Part shown: piece after piece, positions 46,165 to 55,003 of the stretch | How the letters are laid out: each line of letters opens with the position of its first letter | How positions within the stretch are numbered: the stretch's first letter is position 1 | Source of the DNA: an uncultured Bacteroidales bacterium | GTDB lineage: Bacteria; Bacteroidota; Bacteroidia; Bacteroidales; Muribaculaceae | NCBI GenBank assembly: GCA_902800715.1 | Contig: CADCFN010000004.1 | Span: 1-64,000 of the forward strand | Direction of reading: 5' to 3' | Length of the DNA stretch: 64,000 bases | The notes under the pieces: generated by a model | What the model saw: only the letters and a program-made list of their open reading frames with translations | What the model was told of the DNA's origin: nothing | The model's database searches: none | Made by a program: the position numbers and the translations under genes

Positions 46165-47646
46165 ATGAAAAAGATATATTTATTTCTGACTATTGCAGCA
46201 GTGTTGAGCCTGTCGTCTTGCAATCTTGACATCAACGACAACCCCAACTACCCGTCGAGCAGTGATGTAACGCCCGACCTGGTATTTCCTGCTGCCGAGA
46301 ATGCCGTTGCTGCTACTGTGGGCGATGCCATGTTCAACTATGGCGGTTTCTTTGCACAGTACTTTGAGCAGCGTCCTGAGGCCAACCAATATAATAATGA
46401 GGCCGAGTTGAATATCGACGAGTCGACCAACCTGTTTGACCGCTGCTACCGCACCATGTATGCCGGCGCCCTTGCCGACATCAAGAATGTGATGGACCGC
46501 ACCGCTAACAAGAGCGACTTGTTTGCCTGCACCGTTCTGCGTGCTTATGCTTTCCAAGTTCTCGTTGACAACCTGGATCAGGTGCCTTACAGCGAGGCTC
46601 TGCAGGGAAGTGAAAATTCCAATCCCGTTTGGGATAAGGGTGAGGATGTATATAAGGGTGTTCTTGCCGAGATGGATGCTGCCGAGGCTGCTCTCGAAGG
46701 CGAACTGATGTCCTTGACCGACCCGATGCTCGACAAGAGTGTCAACCAGTGGCGCGGCTTTGCCAACGCCCTGCGCCTGCGCATGTACCTGCGTCTGATT
46801 GACGGTGGTATCAACGCTGGTGAGTATCAGACTAAGGCTCTTGCTCTGGTCAATGCCGGTGACTTCTTTACCGGTGACGTGGCATGGGATGTTTACAGCA
46901 ACTCAGAGGGTCAGTACAACCCCTGGTATGATGTAGCTCGTGCCCTGGGTACCAAGAACCATGTTGCCTCCTATCCCATCGTTAGCTACTATCTGGATAC
47001 CAATGACCCCCGCATCGGCTATGCTATCATGAAGAATGACGATGGCAACTATGTGGGTCAGATTCCTGGTGCCAAGACCGTCTATAAGTCATGGGGTGTT
47101 GAATGGAAGAACAAGGACGTGAGTGCCATTGACTACACTCCCGCTGTGTTTGCTCCCATTTATCTGTTCACCCAGAGCGAACTCCAGTTCCTCATTGCTG
47201 AGACTCAGATGCGTTGGGGTAACAAGTCTGCTGCCAAGGCTGCCTATGAGGCTGGTGTACAGGCCGACTTTGCTTCTCGCGGCATTGCAATGGGTAACTT
47301 TTTGAATGGTGCCCGTGTGAATTGGGATGGCCAAGTCAGCGACGCTGCCCGTCTGAACCTGATTTATATGCAGAAGTGGGCCGCCCTGTTCTATCGTGAT
47401 CACATGGAGGCTTGGAGCGAGGTTCGTCGTACCGATGTACCGGCTACCAGCCCTGAGGATGGTGGTACGATTTTCAGTGATCCGAGTGTTTACACTCCTG
47501 GCCAGATGATTGTTCCGGCGCTGAACTATATTCAGGCTGGTGGCTTGTGCAAGCGTGTTCCTTATCCTAGCACTGCCCGTCAGCTGAACAAGAACACTCC
47601 CGAGGCCAAGTTGCTCAGCGACCGTGTTTTCTGGGATGCCAAGTAA
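46165..47646 (+). CDS. SusD/RagB-family nutrient-binding lipoprotein
   Basis: 493 residues with lipoprotein signal (AAVLSLSSCNLDIND, Cys 19). Length and the helical TPR-like core fit the SusD-like (SusD_2 type) family: CTVLRAYAFQVLVDNLDQVPYSEAL, QWRGFANALRLRMYLRLID, and C-terminal ALNYIQAGGLCKRVPYP. It forms the lid over the SusC transporter at the cell surface. An N-terminal acidic-rich segment follows the Cys (DINDNP), consistent with surface export. Confidence 0.95.
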   Translation: MKKIYLFLTIAAVLSLSSCNLDINDNPNYPSSSDVTPDLVFPAAENAVAATVGDAMFNYGGFFAQYFEQRPEANQYNNEAELNIDESTNLFDRCYRTMYAGALADIKNVMDRTANKSDLFACTVLRAYAFQVLVDNLDQVPYSEALQGSENSNPVWDKGEDVYKGVLAEMDAAEAALEGELMSLTDPMLDKSVNQWRGFANALRLRMYLRLIDGGINAGEYQTKALALVNAGDFFTGDVAWDVYSNSEGQYNPWYDVARALGTKNHVASYPIVSYYLDTNDPRIGYAIMKNDDGNYVGQIPGAKTVYKSWGVEWKNKDVSAIDYTPAVFAPIYLFTQSELQFLIAETQMRWGNKSAAKAAYEAGVQADFASRGIAMGNFLNGARVNWDGQVSDAARLNLIYMQKWAALFYRDHMEAWSEVRRTDVPATSPEDGGTIFSDPSVYTPGQMIVPALNYIQAGGLCKRVPYPSTARQLNKNTPEAKLLSDRVFWDAK

Positions 47647-47696
47647 TAGTGAACTACGCGAAAAAGTAGAAACAACTAAAATTTAATCGAAGAATT

Positions 47697-48491
47697 ATGA
47701 AGAAAATATATTTATTTGGTTTAGTGGTACTTGGGATGCTGGCGTTCTCATCTTGCAACGATGATAATGACGAGCTCACCGACTCACGCTTGACCTACTA
47801 TGCTGACCTCACCATGGAGGGCGACGAGTTCATGATAGTACCCGTGGGCACTGCCTATGTTGAACCTGGCTGTAAGGGTGTCCTCTATGACAAGGTAACT
47901 GGTGAATTCAAGGATATTTCTAGCCAGATTTCGATTGGTGGTGATAAAGTGGATCCCAACACGATGGGTTTCTATTATATTACCTATTCGGCAGCTGGAA
48001 GCGATGGTTTCATTTCAACTGTAACGCGCACAGTGTGTGTCTGCGACCCGACGGTTACCCTGGATATCTCGGGTTCGTATAACACCGATATGAACGCTTC
48101 CATGTATTATGGAAAGGTCAATGGTGTGGTTGATTGGTATCCGTTTGCTGTGTTTGCCGCCAACTATGGCTACACCACGCAGTGTACAGGCATCACCTTT
48201 AAGAAGTTGGCTCCTGGTTTCTTCCAGGTGAGTGACCTCTTGGGTGGCTGGTATGATCAGATTCGTGGATTTGGAGTGCAGTACACCGGCGGAATCGGCA
48301 TGATGACTGGATATGTAAGCGCCGACAACGAGGGCAACATTGACCTGATTAGCAGTTACATTGGAGCCTGGGGAGATGCTTTGGACTATATTGAAGACGG
48401 TAAGTATGATGCTGAGACCGGTACAATTAGCTACTTCGCTTCCTATGCCGAAGGTGCCGTTGTCATGAGTATTGTCCTTCACAAGCAATAA
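47697..48491 (+). CDS. accessory surface lipoprotein of the SusC/SusD locus (Ig-like, DUF5011/DUF5012 type)
   Basis: 264 residues, lipobox GMLAFSSCNDDND (Cys about 19). The first part has YADLTMEGDEFMIVPVGTAYVEPGCKGVLYDKVTG...NTMGFYYITYSAAGSDG, an Ig-like fold with the VEPG phrase of DUF5011-like modules. The second part (YNTDMNASMYYGKVNGVVDWYPFAVFAANYG...) looks like a beta-rich ligand-binding domain. It occupies the SusE/SusF-like position after SusD and may help bind or present the substrate. The family assignment is from memory and moderate. Confidence 0.7.
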   Translation: MKKIYLFGLVVLGMLAFSSCNDDNDELTDSRLTYYADLTMEGDEFMIVPVGTAYVEPGCKGVLYDKVTGEFKDISSQISIGGDKVDPNTMGFYYITYSAAGSDGFISTVTRTVCVCDPTVTLDISGSYNTDMNASMYYGKVNGVVDWYPFAVFAANYGYTTQCTGITFKKLAPGFFQVSDLLGGWYDQIRGFGVQYTGGIGMMTGYVSADNEGNIDLISSYIGAWGDALDYIEDGKYDAETGTISYFASYAEGAVVMSIVLHKQ

Positions 48492-48520
48492 CAAATAACC
48501 TATTTAAATTGAATAAAATT

Positions 48521-49087
48521 ATGAAGAAATATATTTCAATTTTTGCTTTGGCACTCGTGTTGGGACTTGGTTTGGCATCTTGCAATACCGAGACCAATGA
48601 GCCCGCTGGCGGCACAGCTGTTGAGAAGATGGCCGGCCACTGGATGGTTGACATTGATGCCGTCGATGATAACGGGGTTCCCATTGATGGGGGCGAACAT
48701 TACTTTGGATATGACGAGGCAAGAATCCCCTTGTTTACCTACAACACCGCCGCCGATGAGGACAACAAGATGTGGATTGATGACAATGGCTGGTTTGACC
48801 TGTCGTGGTATTATGGAAATAAAGCATATCCCAACTATTCCTTCAAGTGTGTGGTGAACGTTGACCAAAACAACCTCACCTTCACTTCAAACGATGCCGA
48901 AAACTTCTCTGGCGATTTCGGCATCACCATCGAGGACGGAAAGATTCTCAAGGGCGCGGGAAGACAGAGTAATGGTTCGCCTGCCGACTCCATCGTTTTC
49001 TACGTGAAGTACACCGAGGATCCCTGGTATCCTGATGATGGTTATGCTAAATACAAGATTAGTGGTGTCCGCTATGCCGGATTCTAA
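48521..49087 (+). CDS. small surface lipoprotein, lipid-binding/calycin-like
   Basis: 188 residues from ATG 48521 (MKKYISIFALALVLGLGLASC); an ATG at 48509 is in frame. The mature part is beta-rich (EKMAGHWMVDIDAVDD, NYSFKCVVNVDQNNLTFTSNDAENF, YAKYKISGVRYAGF), resembling the putative lipid-binding lipoproteins (Lipid_bd type) that follow SusC/SusD pairs in Bacteroides. It is the last gene of the four-gene operon, followed by a strong terminator. Confidence 0.7.
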   Translation: MKKYISIFALALVLGLGLASCNTETNEPAGGTAVEKMAGHWMVDIDAVDDNGVPIDGGEHYFGYDEARIPLFTYNTAADEDNKMWIDDNGWFDLSWYYGNKAYPNYSFKCVVNVDQNNLTFTSNDAENFSGDFGITIEDGKILKGAGRQSNGSPADSIVFYVKYTEDPWYPDDGYAKYKISGVRYAGF

Positions 49088-49117
49088 TCCGAGTCTAGCA
49101 TAACATACTGACTGATT

Positions 49118-49149
49118 GAGGGGGATGTGCCAAGCAGCACATCCCCCTC
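49118..49149 (+). terminator. terminator of the first SusC/SusD operon
   Basis: Perfect 13-base arms, GAGGGGGATGTGC (49118-49130) and GCACATCCCCCTC (49137-49149), with a 6-base loop. Confidence 0.85.
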
Positions 49150-49252
49150 GTTGATTAGTGGTAAAAGGAAATTATGAGCGTTGTACAGGCGGTCTTTCGA
49201 ACTGCATGGTGGTGCTGGAAAATGCGGTGATTTGGGGGATTTGGTGGAAAGT

Positions 49253-49260
49253 GTTATCTT
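49253..49260 (+). promoter_or_regulatory. -7 box of the MscS gene
   Basis: TATCTTTG about 30 bases before the start-codon cluster at 49284-49295. Confidence 0.55.
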
Positions 49261-49292
49261 TGTAGCCACATTTTTTAAAAAAGATGATGACA

Positions 49293-51749
49293 ATGAAGAA
49301 GATATTGGTTGCCCTGTTGGTTTTGGTGACGGTACTGCCAGCAAGCGCTGTGCTCAAGGAGAGCAATATGGAGCAGACGCTGAGTGTGCTGTGTGAGGAA
49401 CTGAGCGAGACCCACAAGGAGCAAAGAGAGCGTGCAGCCCGTTTTGAGCAACTTAACAAGCAATTTCAGCGCAGCATTGGGCGTGACCTGGAGTTGTGCA
49501 ACAATATCGAGTTGATGCTCTATAGCCAGAAGGAGCAGAATGTCTTTGACTTGGCCTATGCTTGCGGCCAGGCGACTGAACTCTATAACCGCGTTTCACG
49601 CACGCGCTCGTTCAAGCAGTTTGAGCAACAGCAGGACGAGCAGATTGCTCAATATGAGCATCTGGTTCAGGCGCTCAATAATATCTCGGACTATCAGTTC
49701 AAGACGCCCGAGATGCGAGCCACACGCGACAGTTGCATCTATTTGGCCCGTGTCATCGAGAACGATATCCGCATGGCTCGTGAAACAATGAATGACAATC
49801 ACGAGAAACGCAAGTGGGTGGCCCAGAAGGCCAAGAAACTTAATGATTATGCGCTCTCGATGTATGAGCGCATTCGTCAGAGTGTGTTTGTCAATGGTGG
49901 TCAGAGCTATTTCCAGATTTTGAAGCGCTTCAACTACAACTGGAAGATGAGTATGAAAGATGTCGCCGAGAAATATTCCAGTTCTCGCAAGGTCCGCAGC
50001 GAGTGGAGCGGTAAACTCGTCGGTTTCCTCTTTCTCTTCATGGCCGTATATATCCTTGGCGCTTTGGGACTGAGCTGGCTGATTATCAAGTTAATACCTC
50101 GCAGTTTCCTGTCAAGCGGCACCTACAGGAAATTCTTGCCCAAGCGCTCATGCATCATTATCTGTGGGGCGGCAGTGGTGTTTGGCATCGCCACGGTCAT
50201 TGTCTCTAATTTCACCGACAACAACTTCATGATTATGGCCACGCGGCTGTTGAGTGAGTACGCCTGGCTGATTGCTGTCATCACGTTGTCCATTATCATC
50301 CGTGTGGGCGGTAATATGGTCAAAGACGGTGTCAAACTCTATGTGCCCGTGCTGCTGTTGGGTTTTGTGGTGTTCTTCTTCCGCATCGTGTTCCTGCCCA
50401 GTACCGTGGTCAATCTGATATTCCCTGTACTGCTGCTGGTGTTCGCCATCTGGCAACTCGTCCTCAACCGCAGGCACAATGCCGACGTGTCGCGCAGCGA
50501 CGTGACCTACTCTTGGGTCTCATTCATTGTGATGGCGGTGTCGTGTGTGATGGCTTGGATGGGCTACACGTTAATGAGCGTGCAGGTGCTCATCTGGTGG
50601 ATTATGCAGTTGACCCTCATCCAGACTATCACCGTCATCTATGACCTGCTGCACAGCTATGAGCGCAAGCATATCCCCGATGATGCCGATGTGAGAACGA
50701 CTTGGTTCTATGATGCGGTCTATAAGATGATTGTCCCCATTGCAGCGACCATTAGCGTGGGATTGTCCATCTATTGGGCTGCCAAGGTGTTTGACTTGAC
50801 GCAGTGGTGCGAGCACATCTTCCACTACAAGTTTGTCAACCAGCCGGGACTCATCGTGTTGTCACTGGATAGGATTCTGGTGTGTGTGGCATTTGGCTTT
50901 GTGTTCAATTACATTATCTACCTGTTTATCCAGGGCTACCAATTGTGGAAACAGAACCGTGCTGAGGCCAATGCCATCTCCCTCTATGAGCGCGAGAATG
51001 ACGTGGATGCCAATGAACAAATTGATATCCAGACGGTTATTCAAGACGACCCAAATGCCAAGGCCAAAGTCAAGGCCGCTTCTAAAGCTGTCACCCTGTC
51101 GATGAACATCATCAAGTACATCGGCTGGGGCATCTACATCTATCTTGTGCTGGTTACCCTGCAAGTCAGCCGCACGGGCATCACTTTTATCCTCACCGGC
51201 CTCTCGACAGGTATCGGTTTTGCCATGAAAGATACCCTCGAGAACCTCTTCTACGGCCTCTCGCTGATGAATGGTAGAGTCAAGATTGGTGACGTCATCG
51301 AGTGTGACGGCGTGCGCGGCAAGGTGAGCAACATCAACTACCAGAGCACCCTGGTCGAGACCATCGACGGCTCGGTTATCGCCTTCCTCAACAGCCAGCT
51401 GTTTACCAAGAACTTCAAGAACATGACACGCAACCACGGCTACGAGATGGCCAAAATCACCGTCGGGGTGGCTTATGGCAGCAAGATTGACACCGTGCGT
51501 GAAAAGATTATCGACCGCATCAAGCAGCTGGATTGCTATGACCCCAGCAAGGGCGTGCAGGTTCTGTTCCAGAATTTTGGTGAGAGCAGTGTTGACCTGT
51601 TGGTTGTCGTGTGGGTGCGTGTCGCCTCCCAGGTTGCCGACATCGCCCTCATCAAGGAGAATATCTATGATGTCTTGAACGAGAATGGCATCGAGATTCC
51701 TTTCCCGCAGACCGACCTGCACATCCGCACTGTCCCTGCAACCACCTAA
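49293..51749 (+). CDS. large MscS-family mechanosensitive ion channel
   Basis: 818 residues from ATG 49293, giving the signal peptide MKKILVALLVLVTVLPASA; ATGs at 49284 and 49287 are in frame. A periplasmic coiled-coil-rich region (about 20-230) precedes about ten membrane helices. The MscS core is near 630-740: GLSTGIGFAMKDTLENLFYG (pore helix), then the beta-domain GRVKIGDVIECDGVRGKVSNINYQSTLVETIDGSVIAFLNSQLF. The C-terminal cytoplasmic cage follows (FPQTDLHIRTVP). The layout resembles MscK/YbdG-like large channels that release solutes on osmotic downshock. Confidence 0.92.
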   Translation: MKKILVALLVLVTVLPASAVLKESNMEQTLSVLCEELSETHKEQRERAARFEQLNKQFQRSIGRDLELCNNIELMLYSQKEQNVFDLAYACGQATELYNRVSRTRSFKQFEQQQDEQIAQYEHLVQALNNISDYQFKTPEMRATRDSCIYLARVIENDIRMARETMNDNHEKRKWVAQKAKKLNDYALSMYERIRQSVFVNGGQSYFQILKRFNYNWKMSMKDVAEKYSSSRKVRSEWSGKLVGFLFLFMAVYILGALGLSWLIIKLIPRSFLSSGTYRKFLPKRSCIIICGAAVVFGIATVIVSNFTDNNFMIMATRLLSEYAWLIAVITLSIIIRVGGNMVKDGVKLYVPVLLLGFVVFFFRIVFLPSTVVNLIFPVLLLVFAIWQLVLNRRHNADVSRSDVTYSWVSFIVMAVSCVMAWMGYTLMSVQVLIWWIMQLTLIQTITVIYDLLHSYERKHIPDDADVRTTWFYDAVYKMIVPIAATISVGLSIYWAAKVFDLTQWCEHIFHYKFVNQPGLIVLSLDRILVCVAFGFVFNYIIYLFIQGYQLWKQNRAEANAISLYERENDVDANEQIDIQTVIQDDPNAKAKVKAASKAVTLSMNIIKYIGWGIYIYLVLVTLQVSRTGITFILTGLSTGIGFAMKDTLENLFYGLSLMNGRVKIGDVIECDGVRGKVSNINYQSTLVETIDGSVIAFLNSQLFTKNFKNMTRNHGYEMAKITVGVAYGSKIDTVREKIIDRIKQLDCYDPSKGVQVLFQNFGESSVDLLVVVWVRVASQVADIALIKENIYDVLNENGIEIPFPQTDLHIRTVPATT

Positions 51750-51765
51750 GGCTATCCATACAAAG

Positions 51766-51817
51766 GAAGACAAGCCCTATGTTTGACTATGACGGTACAA
51801 ACATAGGGCTTGTCTTC
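51766..51817. terminator. terminator between mscS and the lipoprotein gene
   Basis: Perfect 20-base arms (51766-51785 and 51798-51817; GAAGACAAGCCCTATG...) around a 12-base loop, between convergent genes, so probably bidirectional. Confidence 0.85.
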
Positions 51818-51839
51818 ATCCTATTCTTAGTTGTCGTTT

Positions 51840-52592
51840 TTACTTGTAGAAGGTAATCCAGTTGGTGCAGTAGCGGGACTTGTCGGCGATTGGGTGAATC
51901 TCGTGGACTTTGCCTTTGCTGTCACGCCACCAGGAGTGGTTCCAACCCGCGCCCATGTCCATGTAGAGGGCATAGCGAGGAGCAAAATCCTCGAGCATCT
52001 TCACAAATTGCTCATATTCCACCTTATTGCGGCTATCGACGATGCACAGCTGACCGTCTTTCTCACACAAGGCGCGGTACTGGTTCACGCCATCGCGCCA
52101 CAACGGGCGGATGCTCTCACCGTCGTAGATGATGATGGCTTGGCCGAATCCCATGCCTCCCGCCGCGGCAACGCTGTCGAGCAATTCGCTATACTCGCCG
52201 TGGACAAATTCCCATGTCGTATCGCTAAACCAGGCAAAAGCACCGCTGTTGTCGTGGCACTTGGCGCCCTGGTAGCGCTTGCCGCCACTGACGTGGTCGC
52301 CGTCGATGTTGCTGTGGGCAAACTCGTCGAGCAGTTCGTGGGTAAAGGCTGCCTCGGCACAGAAGACGACGTTGGTATCCTGCTTGGAGGGCATGGTCTC
52401 GCACACGAGGTCGATGCGGCTGAATTGCGGGTAATATACCCTGAGCCCCTTGACGGTTGTGTCGTCAATCATGACGGGACTGCCTGGGGCTGTTATCGAT
52501 TTCTTATCCATGGCTCTTTTATCGGCATTGCGGGTGCAGCAGCACAACAGCAGCACAGCCAGCACAAGCAATATAAAATGAAGGTATTTCAT
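51840..52592 (-). CDS. lipoprotein of uncertain function, possibly phosphodiester-glycosidase-like
   Basis: 250 residues with a lipobox (LAVLLLCCCTRNADK). Features include NVVFCAEAAFTH, CHDNSGAFAWF, MGFGQAIIIYDGESIRPL and YALYMDMGAGWNHSWWRDSKG. The sequence order (an early 'DNSGAF', a late 'YMDMGAGWN') recalls the NAGPA-like phosphodiester glycosidases (NGGFF...LDGGGS), but the match is loose. It lies upstream of nothing obvious; lgt, which lipidates such proteins, is 44 bases before it on the same strand and may share the transcript. Confidence 0.6.
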   Translation of the reverse strand: MKYLHFILLVLAVLLLCCCTRNADKRAMDKKSITAPGSPVMIDDTTVKGLRVYYPQFSRIDLVCETMPSKQDTNVVFCAEAAFTHELLDEFAHSNIDGDHVSGGKRYQGAKCHDNSGAFAWFSDTTWEFVHGEYSELLDSVAAAGGMGFGQAIIIYDGESIRPLWRDGVNQYRALCEKDGQLCIVDSRNKVEYEQFVKMLEDFAPRYALYMDMGAGWNHSWWRDSKGKVHEIHPIADKSRYCTNWITFYK

Positions 52593-52636
52593 AGAAAAAT
52601 ACTATTAAAAATCATTAAGCCTTAGCGGCATTCGAT

Positions 52637-53512
52637 TTATTTCTTCTCGTCGGCAAAACGGTCGGGATACTCCAGTGGTACGCGCGGACGGCGCATTGCC
52701 CTGATAATGAGCCAAATGCCGAGTACAATAAACGGAATGCTCAAGAGCTGACCCTGGTCAAGCCCGATGCTGGCGCGCATGGCGATTTCCCAGGGCTCCT
52801 GCACGTTCTTGATGAACTCGATGAAGAAGCGGGGAACGAAGATGCCCAGCATGAAGACGCCGAAGATGAGTCCTTCTCTCTCCTGGGCGCGATAACGCCA
52901 GTACATGACCATGCACACAACAAAAATCAACAGATAGAAGGCGGCTTCATAAATCTGCGTCGGATGGCTCGGTGCCGAGAAAACAGGCTCAGCGCCTTGC
53001 ATCCACTGCCCCATGTTGGTCACGAAGCGGAAACCCCACGGCAAAGTGGTCTCGCTGCCGTAAATCTCGTGGTTCATCAGGTTGCCGATGCGAATGAGCG
53101 CTGCCACCAGTCCCACGGGTACCACCAGGCGGTCTAAGGTCCACAACATGGGTTTGCGGGTTACCCAGCGGCTGTAGAGCCACACGGCAATGATGATGCC
53201 CAGTGTGCCGCCGTGGCTGGCCAGTCCACCTTCCCAAATCTTAGGGATTTCGCTCAGATTGTGGCTATAATATTCCCAGTCATAGAAAAATACGTGTCCC
53301 AATCGTGCACCAATGATGGTAGCCAGCACCACATAGATGAACAGGCTGCCCACCCAGCTCTCCTTCGCTCCCTCGTGACGGAAGATGCGGTTGACGATAT
53401 CATAGCCCACCAGGAAGCCGATGGCGAACATCAGGCCGTACCAGCGGACATTGATAGACCCGGCGCTAAACAGCTCGGGACTCGCGGTCCAAGTGATAGA
53501 ATCTAGTATCAT
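52637..53512 (-). CDS. lgt: prolipoprotein diacylglyceryl transferase
   Basis: 291 residues with seven membrane helices. It transfers diacylglycerol from phosphatidylglycerol to the lipobox Cys of prolipoproteins in the inner membrane. The signature is ALIRIGNLMNHEIYG, with GLASHGGTLG (catalytic His-Gly) before it and HPTQIYEAAFYLL after it. The window itself encodes at least seven likely clients. A TACCTTTG box (minus, 53545-53552) lies 32 bases upstream. Confidence 0.96.
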   Translation of the reverse strand: MILDSITWTASPELFSAGSINVRWYGLMFAIGFLVGYDIVNRIFRHEGAKESWVGSLFIYVVLATIIGARLGHVFFYDWEYYSHNLSEIPKIWEGGLASHGGTLGIIIAVWLYSRWVTRKPMLWTLDRLVVPVGLVAALIRIGNLMNHEIYGSETTLPWGFRFVTNMGQWMQGAEPVFSAPSHPTQIYEAAFYLLIFVVCMVMYWRYRAQEREGLIFGVFMLGIFVPRFFIEFIKNVQEPWEIAMRASIGLDQGQLLSIPFIVLGIWLIIRAMRRPRVPLEYPDRFADEKK

Positions 53513-53544
53513 AGTATTGTTGTCGTTATCTTGTTAGTGGTGGC

Positions 53545-53552
53545 AAAGGTAC
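53545..53552 (-). promoter_or_regulatory. -7 box of lgt
   Basis: TACCTTTG on the minus strand; leader about 30 bases. Confidence 0.6.
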
Positions 53553-53558
53553 GAAGAA

Positions 53559-53596
53559 GTTTTCAGTTTTTAGTAGTCAGTTTTCAGTTTTTCCGA
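53559..53596. repeat. AGTTTTCAGTTTTTAG-type low-complexity repeat
   Basis: Three tandem-like CAGTTTTCAG/AGTTTTTAG words between lgt and obgE. A related stretch with TTTTTAGTTTTCAGTTTTCAG lies at about 60637-60660 and runs into GACAACTGACAACTGGCAACT. Both are intergenic. Confidence 0.75.
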
Positions 53597-53669
53597 GCTA
53601 GAGGCTCGTAGTGCATTGTCAATGTCCTGTTTGGTGGATAATGAGAGTAGGATATTGAAAAAAATGCAC

Positions 53670-53677
53670 TATCTTTG
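53670..53677 (+). promoter_or_regulatory. -7 box of obgE
   Basis: TATCTTTG, ending 19 bases before ATG 53697. Confidence 0.55.
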
Positions 53678-53696
53678 CGTCAAAATACTGAAAATT

Positions 53697-54920
53697 ATGG
53701 CAGAGAGCAATTTTATTGACTATGTGAAGATATTGTGCCGCAGTGGTAAGGGCGGCGCCGGCTCGGCGCATCTGCACCGTGCCAAGTATGTCCCCAAGGG
53801 CGGTCCTGACGGTGGTGACGGCGGCCGTGGCGGTCACATCTACCTGAAGGGAAACCGCAACCTGTGGACGCTTATCCACTTGAAATACCAGCGCCATGTG
53901 TTCGCTACCGACGGTCAGTCGGGCGGCGAGAACCAGATGACGGGCAAAGACGGCGAGGACCGCACCATCGAGGTGCCTTGCGGCACGGCGGTATATGATG
54001 CCGAGACGGGTAAGTTCCTGTGTGATGTGACCGAAGACGGTCAGGTCGTGCGTCTGCTGCGCGGCGGCAGGGGCGGCTTGGGTAACCAACATTTCAAGAC
54101 GGCGACACGCCAGACACCTCGTTTTGCCCAGCCTGGCGAGAAAGGCGTTGAAAAGGCTGTCATCCTGGAGCTGAAACTGTTGGCCGACGTCGGTTTGGTG
54201 GGCTTTCCCAATGCGGGTAAATCCACCCTGTTGAGTGTCATCAGCGCTGCCAAGCCCAAAATTGCCAACTATCCCTTCACGACGCTTGAGCCCAACCTGG
54301 GTATCGTGTCCTATCGTGGACAGCAGTCTTTTGTCATGGCCGATATTCCCGGCATCATCGAGGGTGCCAGCGAGGGCCGTGGCTTGGGACTGCGTTTCCT
54401 GCGCCACATCGAGCGCAATGCCGTGCTGCTGTTCATGGTGCCTGCCGATAGCGACGACATCCGCAAGGAATATGGCATCCTGTGCCGTGAGTTGGAGACC
54501 TTTAACCCCGACCTGGTCGAGAAACCCCGCGTGCTCGCCATCACCAAGTGTGATATGCTCGACGAGGAACTTATCGAGCAGATGCGCCCCGAAATCCCCG
54601 AAGATATTCCCAGTGTGTTTATCTCGAGTGTGGCTCAAATGGGCTTAACTGAGCTGAAGGACCTGCTGTGGCGCACCATCAATGACGAGCGCAACCGCAT
54701 CCCCGAAACCCCAACCCATCACGACCTTGACGAGCGTCACCGCGAACAAGCCGAGGATGACTTCATCTTCGGTGCTGAGGACTTGGAGGATGAAGCCCCC
54801 GATGCCGGTGGCAAGATGGTGGACTCGGGCGGCAAGCAATGGAGCGAAGAGTACTGGGAAAGCGACTACGAGGACGAGAACAAGGATTTCCAAGTCGTCA
54901 GCGACCCGGATGAAGAATAA
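53697..54920 (+). CDS. obgE: GTPase Obg (CgtA)
   Basis: 407 residues from ATG 53697 ([20 protein letters not shown]), which starts the Obg fold exactly; the frame is open to 53616. The Gly-rich Obg domain covers about 1-158, and the G domain has [12 protein letters not shown] (G1), TTLEPNLG (G2), DIPGIIEGA (G3) and ITKCD (G4). An acidic C-terminal tail ([14 protein letters not shown]) replaces the OCT domain. It is an essential ribosome-assembly and stress GTPase. Confidence 0.96.
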   Translation: MAESNFIDYVKILCRSGKGGAGSAHLHRAKYVPKGGPDGGDGGRGGHIYLKGNRNLWTLIHLKYQRHVFATDGQSGGENQMTGKDGEDRTIEVPCGTAVYDAETGKFLCDVTEDGQVVRLLRGGRGGLGNQHFKTATRQTPRFAQPGEKGVEKAVILELKLLADVGLVGFPNAGKSTLLSVISAAKPKIANYPFTTLEPNLGIVSYRGQQSFVMADIPGIIEGASEGRGLGLRFLRHIERNAVLLFMVPADSDDIRKEYGILCRELETFNPDLVEKPRVLAITKCDMLDEELIEQMRPEIPEDIPSVFISSVAQMGLTELKDLLWRTINDERNRIPETPTHHDLDERHREQAEDDFIFGAEDLEDEAPDAGGKMVDSGGKQWSEEYWESDYEDENKDFQVVSDPDEE

Positions 54921-54945
54921 AAAAAGCGGCATTTGCCGCTTTTTT
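54921..54945 (+). terminator. obgE terminator
   Basis: AAAAAGCGGCA/TGCCGCTTTTT hairpin directly after the stop codon. Confidence 0.9.
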
Positions 54946-54954
54946 AGTCTCTTG

Positions 54955-54996
54955 GCTAGACCATCTAGTCGTTCTAGATTATCTAGATATTCTAGA
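54955..54996. repeat. TCTAGA-rich repeat
   Basis: Five CTAGA/TCTAG words in about 40 bases (GTTCTAGATTATCTAGATAT). A sister patch lies at 58712-58736 (AATCTAGAGATTCCAGATAA). Intergenic, downstream of obgE and of the MBL-fold gene respectively. Confidence 0.75.
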
Positions 54997-55003
54997 TGGC
55001 AGG

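Noticed and set aside
46165-49087. Polysaccharide utilisation locus with a defined glycan
   Set aside because: SusC, SusD and two lipoproteins are present, but there is no glycoside hydrolase, lyase or sulfatase nearby, so no glycan can be assigned.
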